Source of the DNA: Bacteroidales bacterium
Lineage (GTDB): Bacteria; Bacteroidota; Bacteroidia; Bacteroidales; UBA932
Assembly: GCA_015060445.1 (NCBI GenBank)
Contig: SUYL01000055.1
Location: 1-45,377, forward strand
DNA length: 45,377 nucleotides
Reading direction: 5' to 3'
The position numbers and the translations under genes are program-made. Below the pieces are notes generated by a model that saw only the letters and a list, made by a program, of their open reading frames with translations, was not told the DNA's origin and searched no databases. This document shows positions 26,667-34,859 of this stretch, in pieces (position 1 is the stretch's first letter; each line of letters begins with the position of its first letter).

Positions 26667-26676
26667 ATCTGAACTG

Positions 26677-27024
26677 TTAATGGCATTCATGGTGGTGGCA
26701 TACCTCCCCATTATCCTTAACATCCCCCCTAAGGTAAGCCTCAACAAGTTCATCTGTACTGCCGCTGCAGCCTCTGATTACCGCTATATGGTTTCTTCCA
26801 AGCACATTCTTGGCCCCTTCTCCCATATTCCCGGCAAGCATCACCTCTACACCCATTTCATGCAATACCGGTGCTATATTGGATTTGCATCCGCACCCCT
26901 CCGGTGAAGGCAATGTCTGTTTTTCTGTAACTTTATTCTCCTCTATTGTATAAATTGTATAATATGCACAATGGCCAAAATGGTCATCAACAACATTATT
27001 GCGTGTTGGAACTGCTATTTTCAT
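26677..27024 (-). CDS. NifX/NifB-type dinitrogenase iron-molybdenum cofactor domain protein
   Basis: A 115-residue protein of the NifX/NafY-like fold (PF02579). It begins MKIAVPTRNNVVDDHFGHCAYY, with the HFGHC motif typical of the family, and contains GCGCKSN and IAVIRGCSGSTDELV. The C-terminus is Cys/His-rich (EVCHHHECH), probably a metal-binding tail. No nif genes are nearby, so nitrogen fixation is unlikely. Proteins of this fold carry iron or iron-sulfur precursors in many anaerobes. It precedes the C_GCAxxG_C_C gene by ten bases on the same transcript. Confidence 0.82.
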   Translation of the reverse strand: MKIAVPTRNNVVDDHFGHCAYYTIYTIEENKVTEKQTLPSPEGCGCKSNIAPVLHEMGVEVMLAGNMGEGAKNVLGRNHIAVIRGCSGSTDELVEAYLRGDVKDNGEVCHHHECH

Positions 27025-27096
27025 AATACCTATATTTTATAATTGTTAATTTCCTGTAAAGATAGAGCAAAATTCAGAGGATACAAAATAACAAAA

Positions 27097-27122
27097 AAGG
27101 TTGCCCGTGCAGTGGCAACCTT
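27097..27122 (-). terminator. Intrinsic terminator, possibly a leader attenuator
   Basis: On the minus strand a nine-base stem (AAGGTTGCC / GGCAACCTT, eight-base loop) is followed by TTTTG, which with the stem's last bases makes a six-T run. It can end the fucosidase transcript about 180 bases after its stop. However, a perfect TATATTTG element stands upstream at 27202-27209, so the hairpin may also lie in the leader of the NifX-like gene and act as an attenuator. Confidence 0.7.
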
Positions 27123-27201
27123 CTTCAAAATAACAAAAAACCTATCTATAAATTAATAGAAATAAGTACAAGAAATAAAACGGCTTTGCTTAAAAGCAAT
27201 A

Positions 27202-27209
27202 CAAATATA
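27202..27209 (-). promoter_or_regulatory. -7 promoter element TATATTTG (NifX-like operon)
   Basis: The minus strand reads TATATTTG in the 277-base gap between the fucosidase stop and the NifX-like start. If used, its leader would be about 170 bases and would contain the terminator hairpin. Confidence 0.35.
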
Positions 27210-27301
27210 GTACTTTTTTATCACAACCAATAGAAAATTGTTAAAAAATTACCACACCGGATAGAGCCTTTTTTACAACTGCGTTCTTAAGCAGTTGGCA
27301 A

Positions 27302-29314
27302 TCATCTTATTAGAGGCAAAATAACAGATTCAAAAATATCACTTCTTATTATTCTGTAGTGTGGTTTGTAAGCCTCACCATACCGGGTACTGTGGTGTAC
27401 CACATATTTTCCCTCCTTTATAAGGGCAGTAATCCTGGCATCATCCTTTTTATACCCTTCTATATGTGGAGCCACCTCCTTAACACATTTCTTTATAAGA
27501 TCCCACTCCTGCTGCCACTCCCTGCCAACTTCGGGCACCGCCCCACCTCCGGCAATGAATGCATCAGCAAACTCCTCCACAGACATGAGGCCGTCTGATA
27601 TCACCTCCAGACTCACCTGATAATAATTGTTCCTCCATCCGCAAGGGGTATAATAGTATGAAGCATCTTTCTTAACATGCGGCACACCACTGCCACAACT
27701 CTTAACCTGACCGTCAGAATTCGCCCCTGAGAGTTGTTTTGCAATATCAGGACCCTCATTTTCAATCTTCATTTTCTTCAGTTCCCTCTCCAGATATGCA
27801 ATCACCCCCTCCCTGCTTGCCATTATATGGGCCGGGCCATATACATCCTGGAAATTGTTCTTATACACATCCTGCAGGGTTGCTTTGGGATACCTTTCCA
27901 AAAATGCCTTTACAGAACTTTTCAGTGCCTGCCTGTCAACCGCAGGATATACCAGTTCCACAACCCTTATCCCTCCATGCTCCTGAAATCCTTCCCCCAA
28001 TTCCATCTCAATTCCACCGTCCCTTTTCCTGAACTTCACCGGTGTGCCGTCAAAAAATGCCTTGCACTCAAGTATTCCCGTATCCTCCAACGGAACAAAT
28101 ACAGAAGATGTATCCTTGAATATATGGAGAAATGTCCTGTTCCCTTTTCTTGTAGAGACACCCCAAGGCTGCTCAGGCACAATTCCGGCAGTTGTGCCGT
28201 AAATGGTCTCCCCATACTTGTCCATCCACTCTCCAATAGCCTTCAGCCTCTGTAAAGATTTGTCGGGAAGAGTGCCATCTGGCCTTGGTCCTATGTTAAG
28301 CAGAAGGTTTGCCCCCTTTGCAGCGGTCTGTACAAGGTATTTTATAAGGAATTCCTCACTCTTGTAGGTAGTGTCGGTCACACGGTATCCCCAAGAACGG
28401 TTCATGGTCTGGCAGGTTTCCAAAGGGAGTACAGTACTTATGGCCTGCTCAGAGTATCCGTAAAGGTTCTGCCCGGGGATATCCCTCTCAAAAATCTGTA
28501 TATCCTCACCCGGGAACGGGTCCATGTGGTGGTTGTTCCCCACAAGGCACCCGGGCTGGAGTTTGTGTATAAGGGCATATTGGTTTGCAAGGTTCCAGGT
28601 CTCAGCCTTAAGGCCGTTCTCCTGCTCATCCCTATCCCAAAGGCCGTCGAACCAGATTGCCCCCACCGGACCATAATTGGTAAGGAGTTCTGTGAGTTGG
28701 GTATCCATAAACTTTAGGTAGTTCTCATAAGCCCAGTTTGTCCGGAATACAGAGGAGTCAATCTGCGGAAGGGGTTTACCCTCAAAAATTCCTGTACGTC
28801 CGGTTCCCCTTCCTGTACGTCCTACCGGGTAATAGTCTTCCCTGCCCCAGTCAATATGGGAGTAATAAATATGGAGTCTTATCCCCTGTTTGTGGCACTC
28901 CTGCGCAATCTCTGCAAGGATGTCCCTCCCAAAAGGTGTTGCATCCACAGAGTTGTATCCGCTGGCCTTTGTACCAAAAATGGAAAAGCCGTCATGATGT
29001 CGGGAGGTTATGCATATATATTTTGCTCCCGACAATTTTATTGCACTTACCCACTCCTGTGCATTGAATTTTGAAGGATAGAATCCTCCTGCCAGTTTTT
29101 CATACTCCTTATGGTTGATATTCTTATTGTGCATAACCCATTCTCCGTCTCCCAACATTGAATAGATACCCCAATGGATAAATATTCCAAACCTTGCCTG
29201 CGAGAACTCCTTTCTCGACTTCATATTCTCAGGAGAAGGGCGGTATTCCCCCTGGGCATACCCCGGAGCGGCAAACAGTACCGCCGACAACAAAAGCAAA
29301 AATATAAATCTCAT
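27302..29314 (-). CDS. GH29 alpha-L-fucosidase with extra C-terminal domain
   Basis: A 670-residue secreted protein (signal peptide MRFIFLLLLSAVLFAAPGYA). The GH29 barrel covers about 25-370 with FGIFIHWGIYS, TSRHHDGF and WFDGLWD; Asp223 is the expected nucleophile. A beta domain follows to about 455. Residues 461-670 are an added domain of about 210 residues (KATLQDVYKNNFQDVYGP, LEVISDGLMSVEEFADAF, VHHSTRYGEAYKPHYRII). That domain resembles, from memory, a stand-alone Bacteroides protein of unknown function. The enzyme would remove fucose from mucin or milk-type glycans. No SusC/SusD pair or other glycosidase is nearby. Confidence 0.9.
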   Translation of the reverse strand: MRFIFLLLLSAVLFAAPGYAQGEYRPSPENMKSRKEFSQARFGIFIHWGIYSMLGDGEWVMHNKNINHKEYEKLAGGFYPSKFNAQEWVSAIKLSGAKYICITSRHHDGFSIFGTKASGYNSVDATPFGRDILAEIAQECHKQGIRLHIYYSHIDWGREDYYPVGRTGRGTGRTGIFEGKPLPQIDSSVFRTNWAYENYLKFMDTQLTELLTNYGPVGAIWFDGLWDRDEQENGLKAETWNLANQYALIHKLQPGCLVGNNHHMDPFPGEDIQIFERDIPGQNLYGYSEQAISTVLPLETCQTMNRSWGYRVTDTTYKSEEFLIKYLVQTAAKGANLLLNIGPRPDGTLPDKSLQRLKAIGEWMDKYGETIYGTTAGIVPEQPWGVSTRKGNRTFLHIFKDTSSVFVPLEDTGILECKAFFDGTPVKFRKRDGGIEMELGEGFQEHGGIRVVELVYPAVDRQALKSSVKAFLERYPKATLQDVYKNNFQDVYGPAHIMASREGVIAYLERELKKMKIENEGPDIAKQLSGANSDGQVKSCGSGVPHVKKDASYYYTPCGWRNNYYQVSLEVISDGLMSVEEFADAFIAGGGAVPEVGREWQQEWDLIKKCVKEVAPHIEGYKKDDARITALIKEGKYVVHHSTRYGEAYKPHYRIIRSDIFESVILPLIR

Positions 29315-29400
29315 AATGTCCGTTATTTACATTTAGTAAAAGTATAAAAAAATACTTAACTTTAGCCCCAAATTCCAAGAAAACATCATACAATTATATA

Positions 29401-30753
29401 ATGGAGACCAATAAGAAGATGACCCGCCGCCAAGCCCTCAAGCACATTGGATTTGGCGCATTGGCTGTTGCTGCCGGATATTCGCTTGTTACAGGCTGCA
29501 AAGGCAAAGTTAAGGAAGAGGCTGCAAACGGCACCCTTGTAATGGCTAAGAAGATGGACAATATCACCGGCAAAGAGATTTCGCTGCTGGGATACGGCTG
29601 TATGAGATTCCCTACCTATGACACAGGAGAGAAGAACGCCAGAGGAAGGAAGATCATGGCTATAGACATGGAGAAATCAAAAGCCCTCATAGACCACGCC
29701 TATGCAAACGGCATTACCCATTATGATACTGCATGGAACTACCATAACGGCAAATCTGCCGAGGCTATAGGTACACTCCTCAAGGATTATCCAAGGGAGA
29801 GTTTCACCCTTTGCAACAAAATGCCGGGATGGCTCGTCACTAGCCCCGAAAAGGCAAAAGAACTGTTTGAGACACAATTGCAGCAGTGCGGTGTAGAGTA
29901 TTTCGACTACTACCTGTGCCATGCAATCTCTGAGAAGGAGGATTATGACAAACCATACGAAGAGTTGGGAGGATACGGTGTGCTTGCCAAAGAGAAGGAG
30001 GCTGGCAGGATAAAGAGGCTCGGCTTCTCATTCCACGGAAGCAAGGAACTCTTCACATATATCCTGGACAAGCACCCGTGGGATTTTGTGCTGCTGCAGA
30101 TAAACTATATCGACTGGGTTGACCAGGAGGCTGAATTCTTCTATAAGGAGGCTGAGAGAAGGGGGATCCCTTGCATGATTATGGAGCCGCTCAAGGGTGG
30201 CGAACTTGCAAGCCTCACCCCTGATGCAAACGAAATCCTTGAGAAGGCTGCACCTGGAAAATCCATAGCATCATGGGCTTTCCGCTATGTAGGATCACTT
30301 CCTAATGTACTTTGCGTACTCAGCGGCATGACAGAGATGGAACATCTTAAAGACAATCTCAAGACATTCGGCAACTTTAAACCGCTTTCACAGGAAGAGA
30401 GGGCAGCATTGGAACAGGCAATTGCAGAGTACAGAAAATATGAACGGATAGGATGTACCGCCTGCCGCTACTGTATGCCATGCAAATTTGGAGTTGACAT
30501 CCCTGCAATATTCTCTGCATACAACAAATGTGTAAGGGAGAGCAATATTCCCGACATGAACGGGCCTAAGGAGAGCAAATTCAACAAAAAGAAACGTGCA
30601 TTCCTGGCAACATACAACAACATGGTTCCGGAGGGAGCCCGTGCAGACAAATGTATAGATTGCGGTGCATGCAACGGAGTTTGTCCTCAGAAACTCAATG
30701 TATCCGGCCTTATATCCAGGATAAAGGATATGGTTAAAGAACTTGAGAAATAG
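29401..30753 (+). CDS. Aldo/keto reductase with C-terminal 2[4Fe-4S] ferredoxin, Tat lipoprotein
   Basis: A 450-residue protein. The N-terminus is a twin-arginine signal (TRRQALK, Arg9-Arg10) ending in a lipobox at Cys33, so it is exported folded with its clusters. The aldo/keto reductase barrel spans about 50-335, with GITHYDTAWNYHNGKSAEAIG holding catalytic residues. Two Cys clusters follow: CTACRYCMPC (352-361) and CIDCGACNGVC (418-428), a ferredoxin-like domain found in an AKR subgroup. It probably reduces carbonyl substrates using electrons from a membrane or periplasmic donor. The serine hydrolase gene starts 10 bases downstream. Confidence 0.88.
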   Translation: METNKKMTRRQALKHIGFGALAVAAGYSLVTGCKGKVKEEAANGTLVMAKKMDNITGKEISLLGYGCMRFPTYDTGEKNARGRKIMAIDMEKSKALIDHAYANGITHYDTAWNYHNGKSAEAIGTLLKDYPRESFTLCNKMPGWLVTSPEKAKELFETQLQQCGVEYFDYYLCHAISEKEDYDKPYEELGGYGVLAKEKEAGRIKRLGFSFHGSKELFTYILDKHPWDFVLLQINYIDWVDQEAEFFYKEAERRGIPCMIMEPLKGGELASLTPDANEILEKAAPGKSIASWAFRYVGSLPNVLCVLSGMTEMEHLKDNLKTFGNFKPLSQEERAALEQAIAEYRKYERIGCTACRYCMPCKFGVDIPAIFSAYNKCVRESNIPDMNGPKESKFNKKKRAFLATYNNMVPEGARADKCIDCGACNGVCPQKLNVSGLISRIKDMVKELEK

Positions 30754-30763
30754 CACGCCATTT

Positions 30764-32077
30764 ATGGAGCGCAGCACAAAACTGAAATATCTTCTGTTTA
30801 TAGCCATCACAACAATTGTTGCAGTGGTGGCTGTAAACTTGTACAGCACATCCAGAGGGGGTGAGGCGTCAGGTGCGGAGGAGGTTGAAGAACCGGCCCC
30901 TATACCGCTCAACCACCTGCTGGATAACTCCATGTGCGACATACAGGAGACAAAAAAATTTGATGCTGCAATCCTCCGTTTCATGAGGTACTGGGGGATA
31001 AGGGGAGGGTCCTTTGCCCTTATGAGGAACGACAGTCTGCTGTATGCCAAAGGGTACGGATTTTCCAATACTGCAGACAGCACCATATGTGAAGTTAAGA
31101 ACATTTTCAGGGTTGCCTCAGTATCAAAACTCATAACAGCGGTTGCAATAATGCATCTGCAGGAGACTGGCCAACTTTCTACCCAGGATACGGTATTTGG
31201 GGAAGAGGGAATCCTCAACGACACCCTGTTCCTCCATTACAGAGACAAGAACATAAAGAAGATTACTGTTGAACATCTTCTCAGACACACCTCCGGGTTC
31301 TCCAACCCACATGGAGATGCGGCGTTCAACATGGAACTTGTTGCCAGATACCTTGGCAAGCCCCTTCCCCTGAGTATGGATGATATGGTATATTACGCCA
31401 CACGTCTGAAACTTAGGGCCAAACCGGGAGGATGGTACCATTACTCCAATCTGGGATACATCATCCTCTCAAAGGTTATAGAGAAGGTGTCTGGAATTTC
31501 ATACGAAACATATATAAAGGATTCAATTCTGGCACCAATGGGTTGCTATGACATACATCTGGCCAACAATTACTCTGAGGGATTCCGGGAGAATGAGGTA
31601 GATTATTATGAGGTAAAGGAGGCAGAACCGGTACCGGCTTATGACGGTTCAGACACCCTGGTAATGAAGAGCCACGGAGGAAACGATGTTCATGGCCTAT
31701 ACGGAGCCGGAGGGTGGGTTGCATCCCCTGTAGAACTCCTTAAACTTGTATCAGCCATTAACAAGTGTCCGGGGAGGGAGGATTTTCTTACCCCGGAAAG
31801 CATAGATTTCATGACCCCTTACGGCAAGAATGCAAAACCTGCAGGATGGGCCAGTTCAAGTTCAAAATTCTGGCTCAGGAGCGGATCCATGGCTGGCACC
31901 AGCGCTCTTATAAAAGCACAGAAAGACGGATACTCATGGGTGTTCATATCAAACAGTTCATCGTGGAACGGTCCGGGATTGGCCAGACAAATGAACAGGG
32001 AGATTACAAAAGCCCTCATGCGGGTAAAAAAATGGCCTGAAACAGACTTGTTTGAACTGTCCCAGGCCACTACTTAG
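30764..32077 (+). CDS. Serine hydrolase of the class C beta-lactamase/DD-peptidase family
   Basis: Start taken at ATG 30764; an upstream TTG would overlap the ferredoxin gene. The 437-residue protein has an N-terminal membrane anchor (about 9-29), an acidic spacer and a beta-lactamase-fold domain from about 65. The active-site motif SxxK is Ser119-Val-Ser-Lys122 (VASVSKL), and the second motif is YSN in WYHYSNLGY (about 225). A KTG-like third motif is not evident; RSGSMAGT occupies that region. This fits the esterase/penicillin-binding subgroup rather than a true beta-lactamase. Substrate is unknown. Confidence 0.85.
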   Translation: MERSTKLKYLLFIAITTIVAVVAVNLYSTSRGGEASGAEEVEEPAPIPLNHLLDNSMCDIQETKKFDAAILRFMRYWGIRGGSFALMRNDSLLYAKGYGFSNTADSTICEVKNIFRVASVSKLITAVAIMHLQETGQLSTQDTVFGEEGILNDTLFLHYRDKNIKKITVEHLLRHTSGFSNPHGDAAFNMELVARYLGKPLPLSMDDMVYYATRLKLRAKPGGWYHYSNLGYIILSKVIEKVSGISYETYIKDSILAPMGCYDIHLANNYSEGFRENEVDYYEVKEAEPVPAYDGSDTLVMKSHGGNDVHGLYGAGGWVASPVELLKLVSAINKCPGREDFLTPESIDFMTPYGKNAKPAGWASSSSKFWLRSGSMAGTSALIKAQKDGYSWVFISNSSSWNGPGLARQMNREITKALMRVKKWPETDLFELSQATT

Positions 32078-32091
32078 TATCTTTATGCAGA

Positions 32092-33396
32092 TTATTTTAC
32101 CCACACATTCAGAATCTCTCCAATATACATTTTGTGCATAGGCTGCATAGCCCTCTTTTCCCTCTCCTGGGCATTGTTTATTGCATCCAGTGAAATTGAC
32201 TGCGAAACCAGTTTGCGGCACTCAATAATCATAGTTGCCTGGCTGAATGCCATTGCCCCGTTCTCTGTCTGTACAGGGGTAAGGCCAGATCCCTTCACCT
32301 TATCCTCATCTCTTCCAGACTTGGTTCCACAATACTCAAGGGCCTTCCTGCAATTGTCGGGATAAAAGGTAAGGGTATATGTATCACCTTTCTCCATTAT
32401 GCTGTAGGTGTATCTTGCAGGATTTATGAAACAGATTGCAACAGGTCTGTTGTACAGCACTCCTATGCCGCCCCAACTTGCTGTCATCATATTGAACTTT
32501 TCAGCGTTTCCTGCAGTAATGAGCATCCACTCCTTCCCCACCATCTTAATGAAGTTGCCCTCTATCTCCTCCGGGGAAATCTTCCTGTACCCCTCCAGCC
32601 CGCTCTGCTGCACCGGCAGGGTCACCTGCTGCACCGGCTGGGTCACCGGCTGTGTCACCGGCTGCCCCTTTTGCACTACAGCCTCTGCGGCCTTCACTGC
32701 CGCAGGCTCCGCCACCACCTCTACCACCTGCTGCACCGGCTGCGCACTCTGCTGAGTACGTGTATCGGCAACCATTACATGGGGAGCATCCTTTACAATC
32801 TGGGCCATTCCCTCACGGGAATAATATTTAAGTCCCTCCCTGAATGAACTGAAAATCTCCTCTGCAGCATCAATTGTCTTCCTCCTGAACTTGCCTGTAA
32901 CAGGATACAGCCTGGTACCTTTCTTGTTTACAGCCTGCTCATCTGTAATGTAATCCTCAGCCAAAATGGTATCATAACCCGAGCCGTCGTCATAATTGTA
33001 TTTTATCCTGTCCATTTTAAGCACACATTTCTCCGCTGTAGAGTTCAAGGTGAGAACATAACTCATCATGGCCTTATCATAGGAAAGGGCATTCTTCTGG
33101 AACACTATCTCCATCTGGGCTGCCGCAACAACCTCAGTTCCGTTGTCTGAAACCACCCTGTTCCTGGCCTTGTCTCCATTGCCCAAAAGTTTCTCAACCC
33201 ATGCACGTGCAACAGCATTAATCTGCTGTGGAGTATGCCCGGCAATAATGCTCACAGAATCTGCAAACACAACTTTCCCACCAACCAGGGGAACAGCACC
33301 TTTGCTCAGATATTTCTGCATATCATCACTCTCCTGCGCCGCTGCGGTTGCCACAACAGAAAACCACGCCAATAAAAAAACTATAATCCTCTTCAT
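32092..33396 (-). CDS. Exported DUF4468 plus flavin reductase-like fusion protein
   Basis: A 434-residue protein with a signal peptide (MKRIIVFLLAWFSVVATAAA). Residues about 35-195 look like a DUF4468/TBP-fold domain (SIIAGHTPQQINAVARAWVEKLL, SYVLTLNSTAEKCVLKMD). A low-complexity linker follows (about 212-266) with repeats of QPVTQPV. Residues about 270-434 match flavin reductase-like (FMN-binding split barrel) proteins: WMLITAGN, FNMMTASWGGIGVLYNRPVAICFINPARYTY and GTKSGRDEDK. The latter domain is normally a free cytosolic protein. The start is one base after the S41 stop, so translation is probably coupled. Confidence 0.8.
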   Translation of the reverse strand: MKRIIVFLLAWFSVVATAAAQESDDMQKYLSKGAVPLVGGKVVFADSVSIIAGHTPQQINAVARAWVEKLLGNGDKARNRVVSDNGTEVVAAAQMEIVFQKNALSYDKAMMSYVLTLNSTAEKCVLKMDRIKYNYDDGSGYDTILAEDYITDEQAVNKKGTRLYPVTGKFRRKTIDAAEEIFSSFREGLKYYSREGMAQIVKDAPHVMVADTRTQQSAQPVQQVVEVVAEPAAVKAAEAVVQKGQPVTQPVTQPVQQVTLPVQQSGLEGYRKISPEEIEGNFIKMVGKEWMLITAGNAEKFNMMTASWGGIGVLYNRPVAICFINPARYTYSIMEKGDTYTLTFYPDNCRKALEYCGTKSGRDEDKVKGSGLTPVQTENGAMAFSQATMIIECRKLVSQSISLDAINNAQEREKRAMQPMHKMYIGEILNVWVK

Positions 33397-33397
33397 T

Positions 33398-34813
33398 CTA
33401 TTTATTGTTAACTTTATCTAAACCTGTAATATTATATCCCCCTTTGAATGGACGGATGCCAAGTTCAGGCATCATACGTATCCCTTCAGGCAACCTGTCG
33501 GCGGCAGGGGCCCCGGCTTTGGTCCCCCCTATCATTGAAAGGGCTGCAGCAACCATAGGGTCCTGCCCGTCTCCAAGCGGAATACCTCTAAGCAGTCCAC
33601 TGTCTTCTACTGTGCAGTCCGGTGCAATACCGTCCTTGAATTCTGTAAAGCCCTCCACATTTACAAATTTATATACCACCAGCGACAGGAGCCAATTGCT
33701 TATTTCACTATCCTTGTTGCCATTTGAATCCATAGGGGTAAGAAGTGCAGCCCCACAATACTTGCCGTATGTGGAATCTCCAATCTTCACAACATCCATA
33801 TAAGGCATAAGGCCCGATATTGTGGCTTCACTGGCAGAGGCAGTATTGCCGGTTGTAAGTACAAACACCCTGCTGAGATTGAGGTTTACAGGTATGCCCG
33901 GAACAAAATATGTATTCATATCCTCACCCTTCTGGGTGAAATATTTCATATAAAGGTCGTTCCATGTCTGGGTAAGGAATACCTTGCGCTCCTTAACCAC
34001 GTTTCTTGGGGCAAACAGGCTTGCCAGATATGGAGGTGTATTGGCATTGCCACCCGGATTGTACCTCAAATCAAGAATAAGTTCCTTTACCCCCTCTGCC
34101 TGAAAATCTGTAAACACCTCTACAAGTTTTCCGTGCGACTCCTCGTAAAAGCCTGCATAAAACAGATAGCCCACCTTAACACCATTTACATCAAGGACTT
34201 TAGATGTTACCACAGGATCTTCATACATTTTCACTGCGGTAAGGGATACTGTTTCCCCTGTCTCCCTTATCCCCTCCTCTGTATATTCCCCAAGCCCTAT
34301 GTTCACTTTGGAAGCATAGTAGAGTTGGGTGTAGTTCCCCTTTGAAAGGGTTGAGCCATCAAGTGTAAGAATTATATCCCCTCTCTCCAGCCCGGCCTGC
34401 TGGGCAGGAGAGCCGTCATACACAAACATAACAACCGCAAAATATACATCCGGCATATTGGTAAATGTACCAAAGGCCAATGAATAGCCGAATGTGGTGG
34501 AAACGCCCTGGAATCCCTCCATCTCCTGCTGGGAGTTGTCCGACACATACGACCACTTGTCCAGTTCCCTGTACCTCATCATCTCAAAGAGATCCTGCGG
34601 TGATGCCGCACTCTTATAATCTATAGAAGGATTAATATGGGATCTCCACAAATAAGCCTCAGATGTATAATCATACACAAACTTCTTGGCCTTTAGGGCT
34701 ATCCTCTCCTCTTCCGACACAGGGGGAGTATCATCTTTAGTGCATCCGCAAAGGAACAGCACTGCCGCAACTGTAAAAATATATGCGATTCTGGTATTTA
34801 TTGTAGAAGTCAT
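33398..34813 (-). CDS. S41 family C-terminal processing peptidase, lipoprotein
   Basis: A 471-residue lipoprotein (signal ending FLCGC, Cys22 or Cys24). An N-terminal helical domain (about 30-100) is followed by a PDZ domain (about 110-200, with GSPAQQAGLERGDIILTLDG). The S41 catalytic core follows: LDLRYNPGGN (about 247-256), Ser326 in TASASEA and Lys351 in TYGKYCG. The 25-residue Ser-Lys distance is the same as in E. coli Tsp. It cleaves proteins at C-terminal ends; targets are unknown. It is the first gene of a unit with the DUF4468-flavin reductase gene, and has a TACCTTTG element 15 bases upstream. Confidence 0.88.
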   Translation of the reverse strand: MTSTINTRIAYIFTVAAVLFLCGCTKDDTPPVSEEERIALKAKKFVYDYTSEAYLWRSHINPSIDYKSAASPQDLFEMMRYRELDKWSYVSDNSQQEMEGFQGVSTTFGYSLAFGTFTNMPDVYFAVVMFVYDGSPAQQAGLERGDIILTLDGSTLSKGNYTQLYYASKVNIGLGEYTEEGIRETGETVSLTAVKMYEDPVVTSKVLDVNGVKVGYLFYAGFYEESHGKLVEVFTDFQAEGVKELILDLRYNPGGNANTPPYLASLFAPRNVVKERKVFLTQTWNDLYMKYFTQKGEDMNTYFVPGIPVNLNLSRVFVLTTGNTASASEATISGLMPYMDVVKIGDSTYGKYCGAALLTPMDSNGNKDSEISNWLLSLVVYKFVNVEGFTEFKDGIAPDCTVEDSGLLRGIPLGDGQDPMVAAALSMIGGTKAGAPAADRLPEGIRMMPELGIRPFKGGYNITGLDKVNNK

Positions 34814-34828
34814 AACTTGCCTTTTCTA

Positions 34829-34836
34829 CAAAGGTA
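34829..34836 (-). promoter_or_regulatory. -7 promoter element TACCTTTG (S41 gene)
   Basis: The minus strand reads TACCTTTG, a perfect -7 match, 15 bases before the S41 ATG. It sits 11 bases from the divergent element at 34848, so the two promoters are nearly adjacent. Confidence 0.4.
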
Positions 34837-34847
34837 AAAAAATTGTT

Positions 34848-34855
34848 TAACTTTG
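34848..34855 (+). promoter_or_regulatory. -7 promoter element TAACTTTG (EFR1 gene)
   Basis: A perfect TAnnTTTG match ends four bases before the EFR1 ATG at 34860. Transcription from it would be leaderless or nearly so. Confidence 0.4.
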
Positions 34856-34859
34856 CTAT

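Noticed and set aside
26677-27024. Nitrogen fixation locus
   Set aside because: Only the NifX fold is present; no nitrogenase structural or assembly gene is in the window.
27278-27296. Hairpin AACTGC/GCAGTT as the fucosidase terminator
   Set aside because: The stem is short and on the minus strand is followed by an A-run rather than a T-run; it also starts only six bases from the stop codon.
27302-29314. Polysaccharide utilisation locus around the fucosidase
   Set aside because: There is no SusC/SusD pair, sensor-regulator or further glycosidase beside it.
30388-31224. Antisense frame of 278 codons across the AKR and serine hydrolase genes
   Set aside because: It crosses the boundary of two well-supported genes on the other strand and has no family features.
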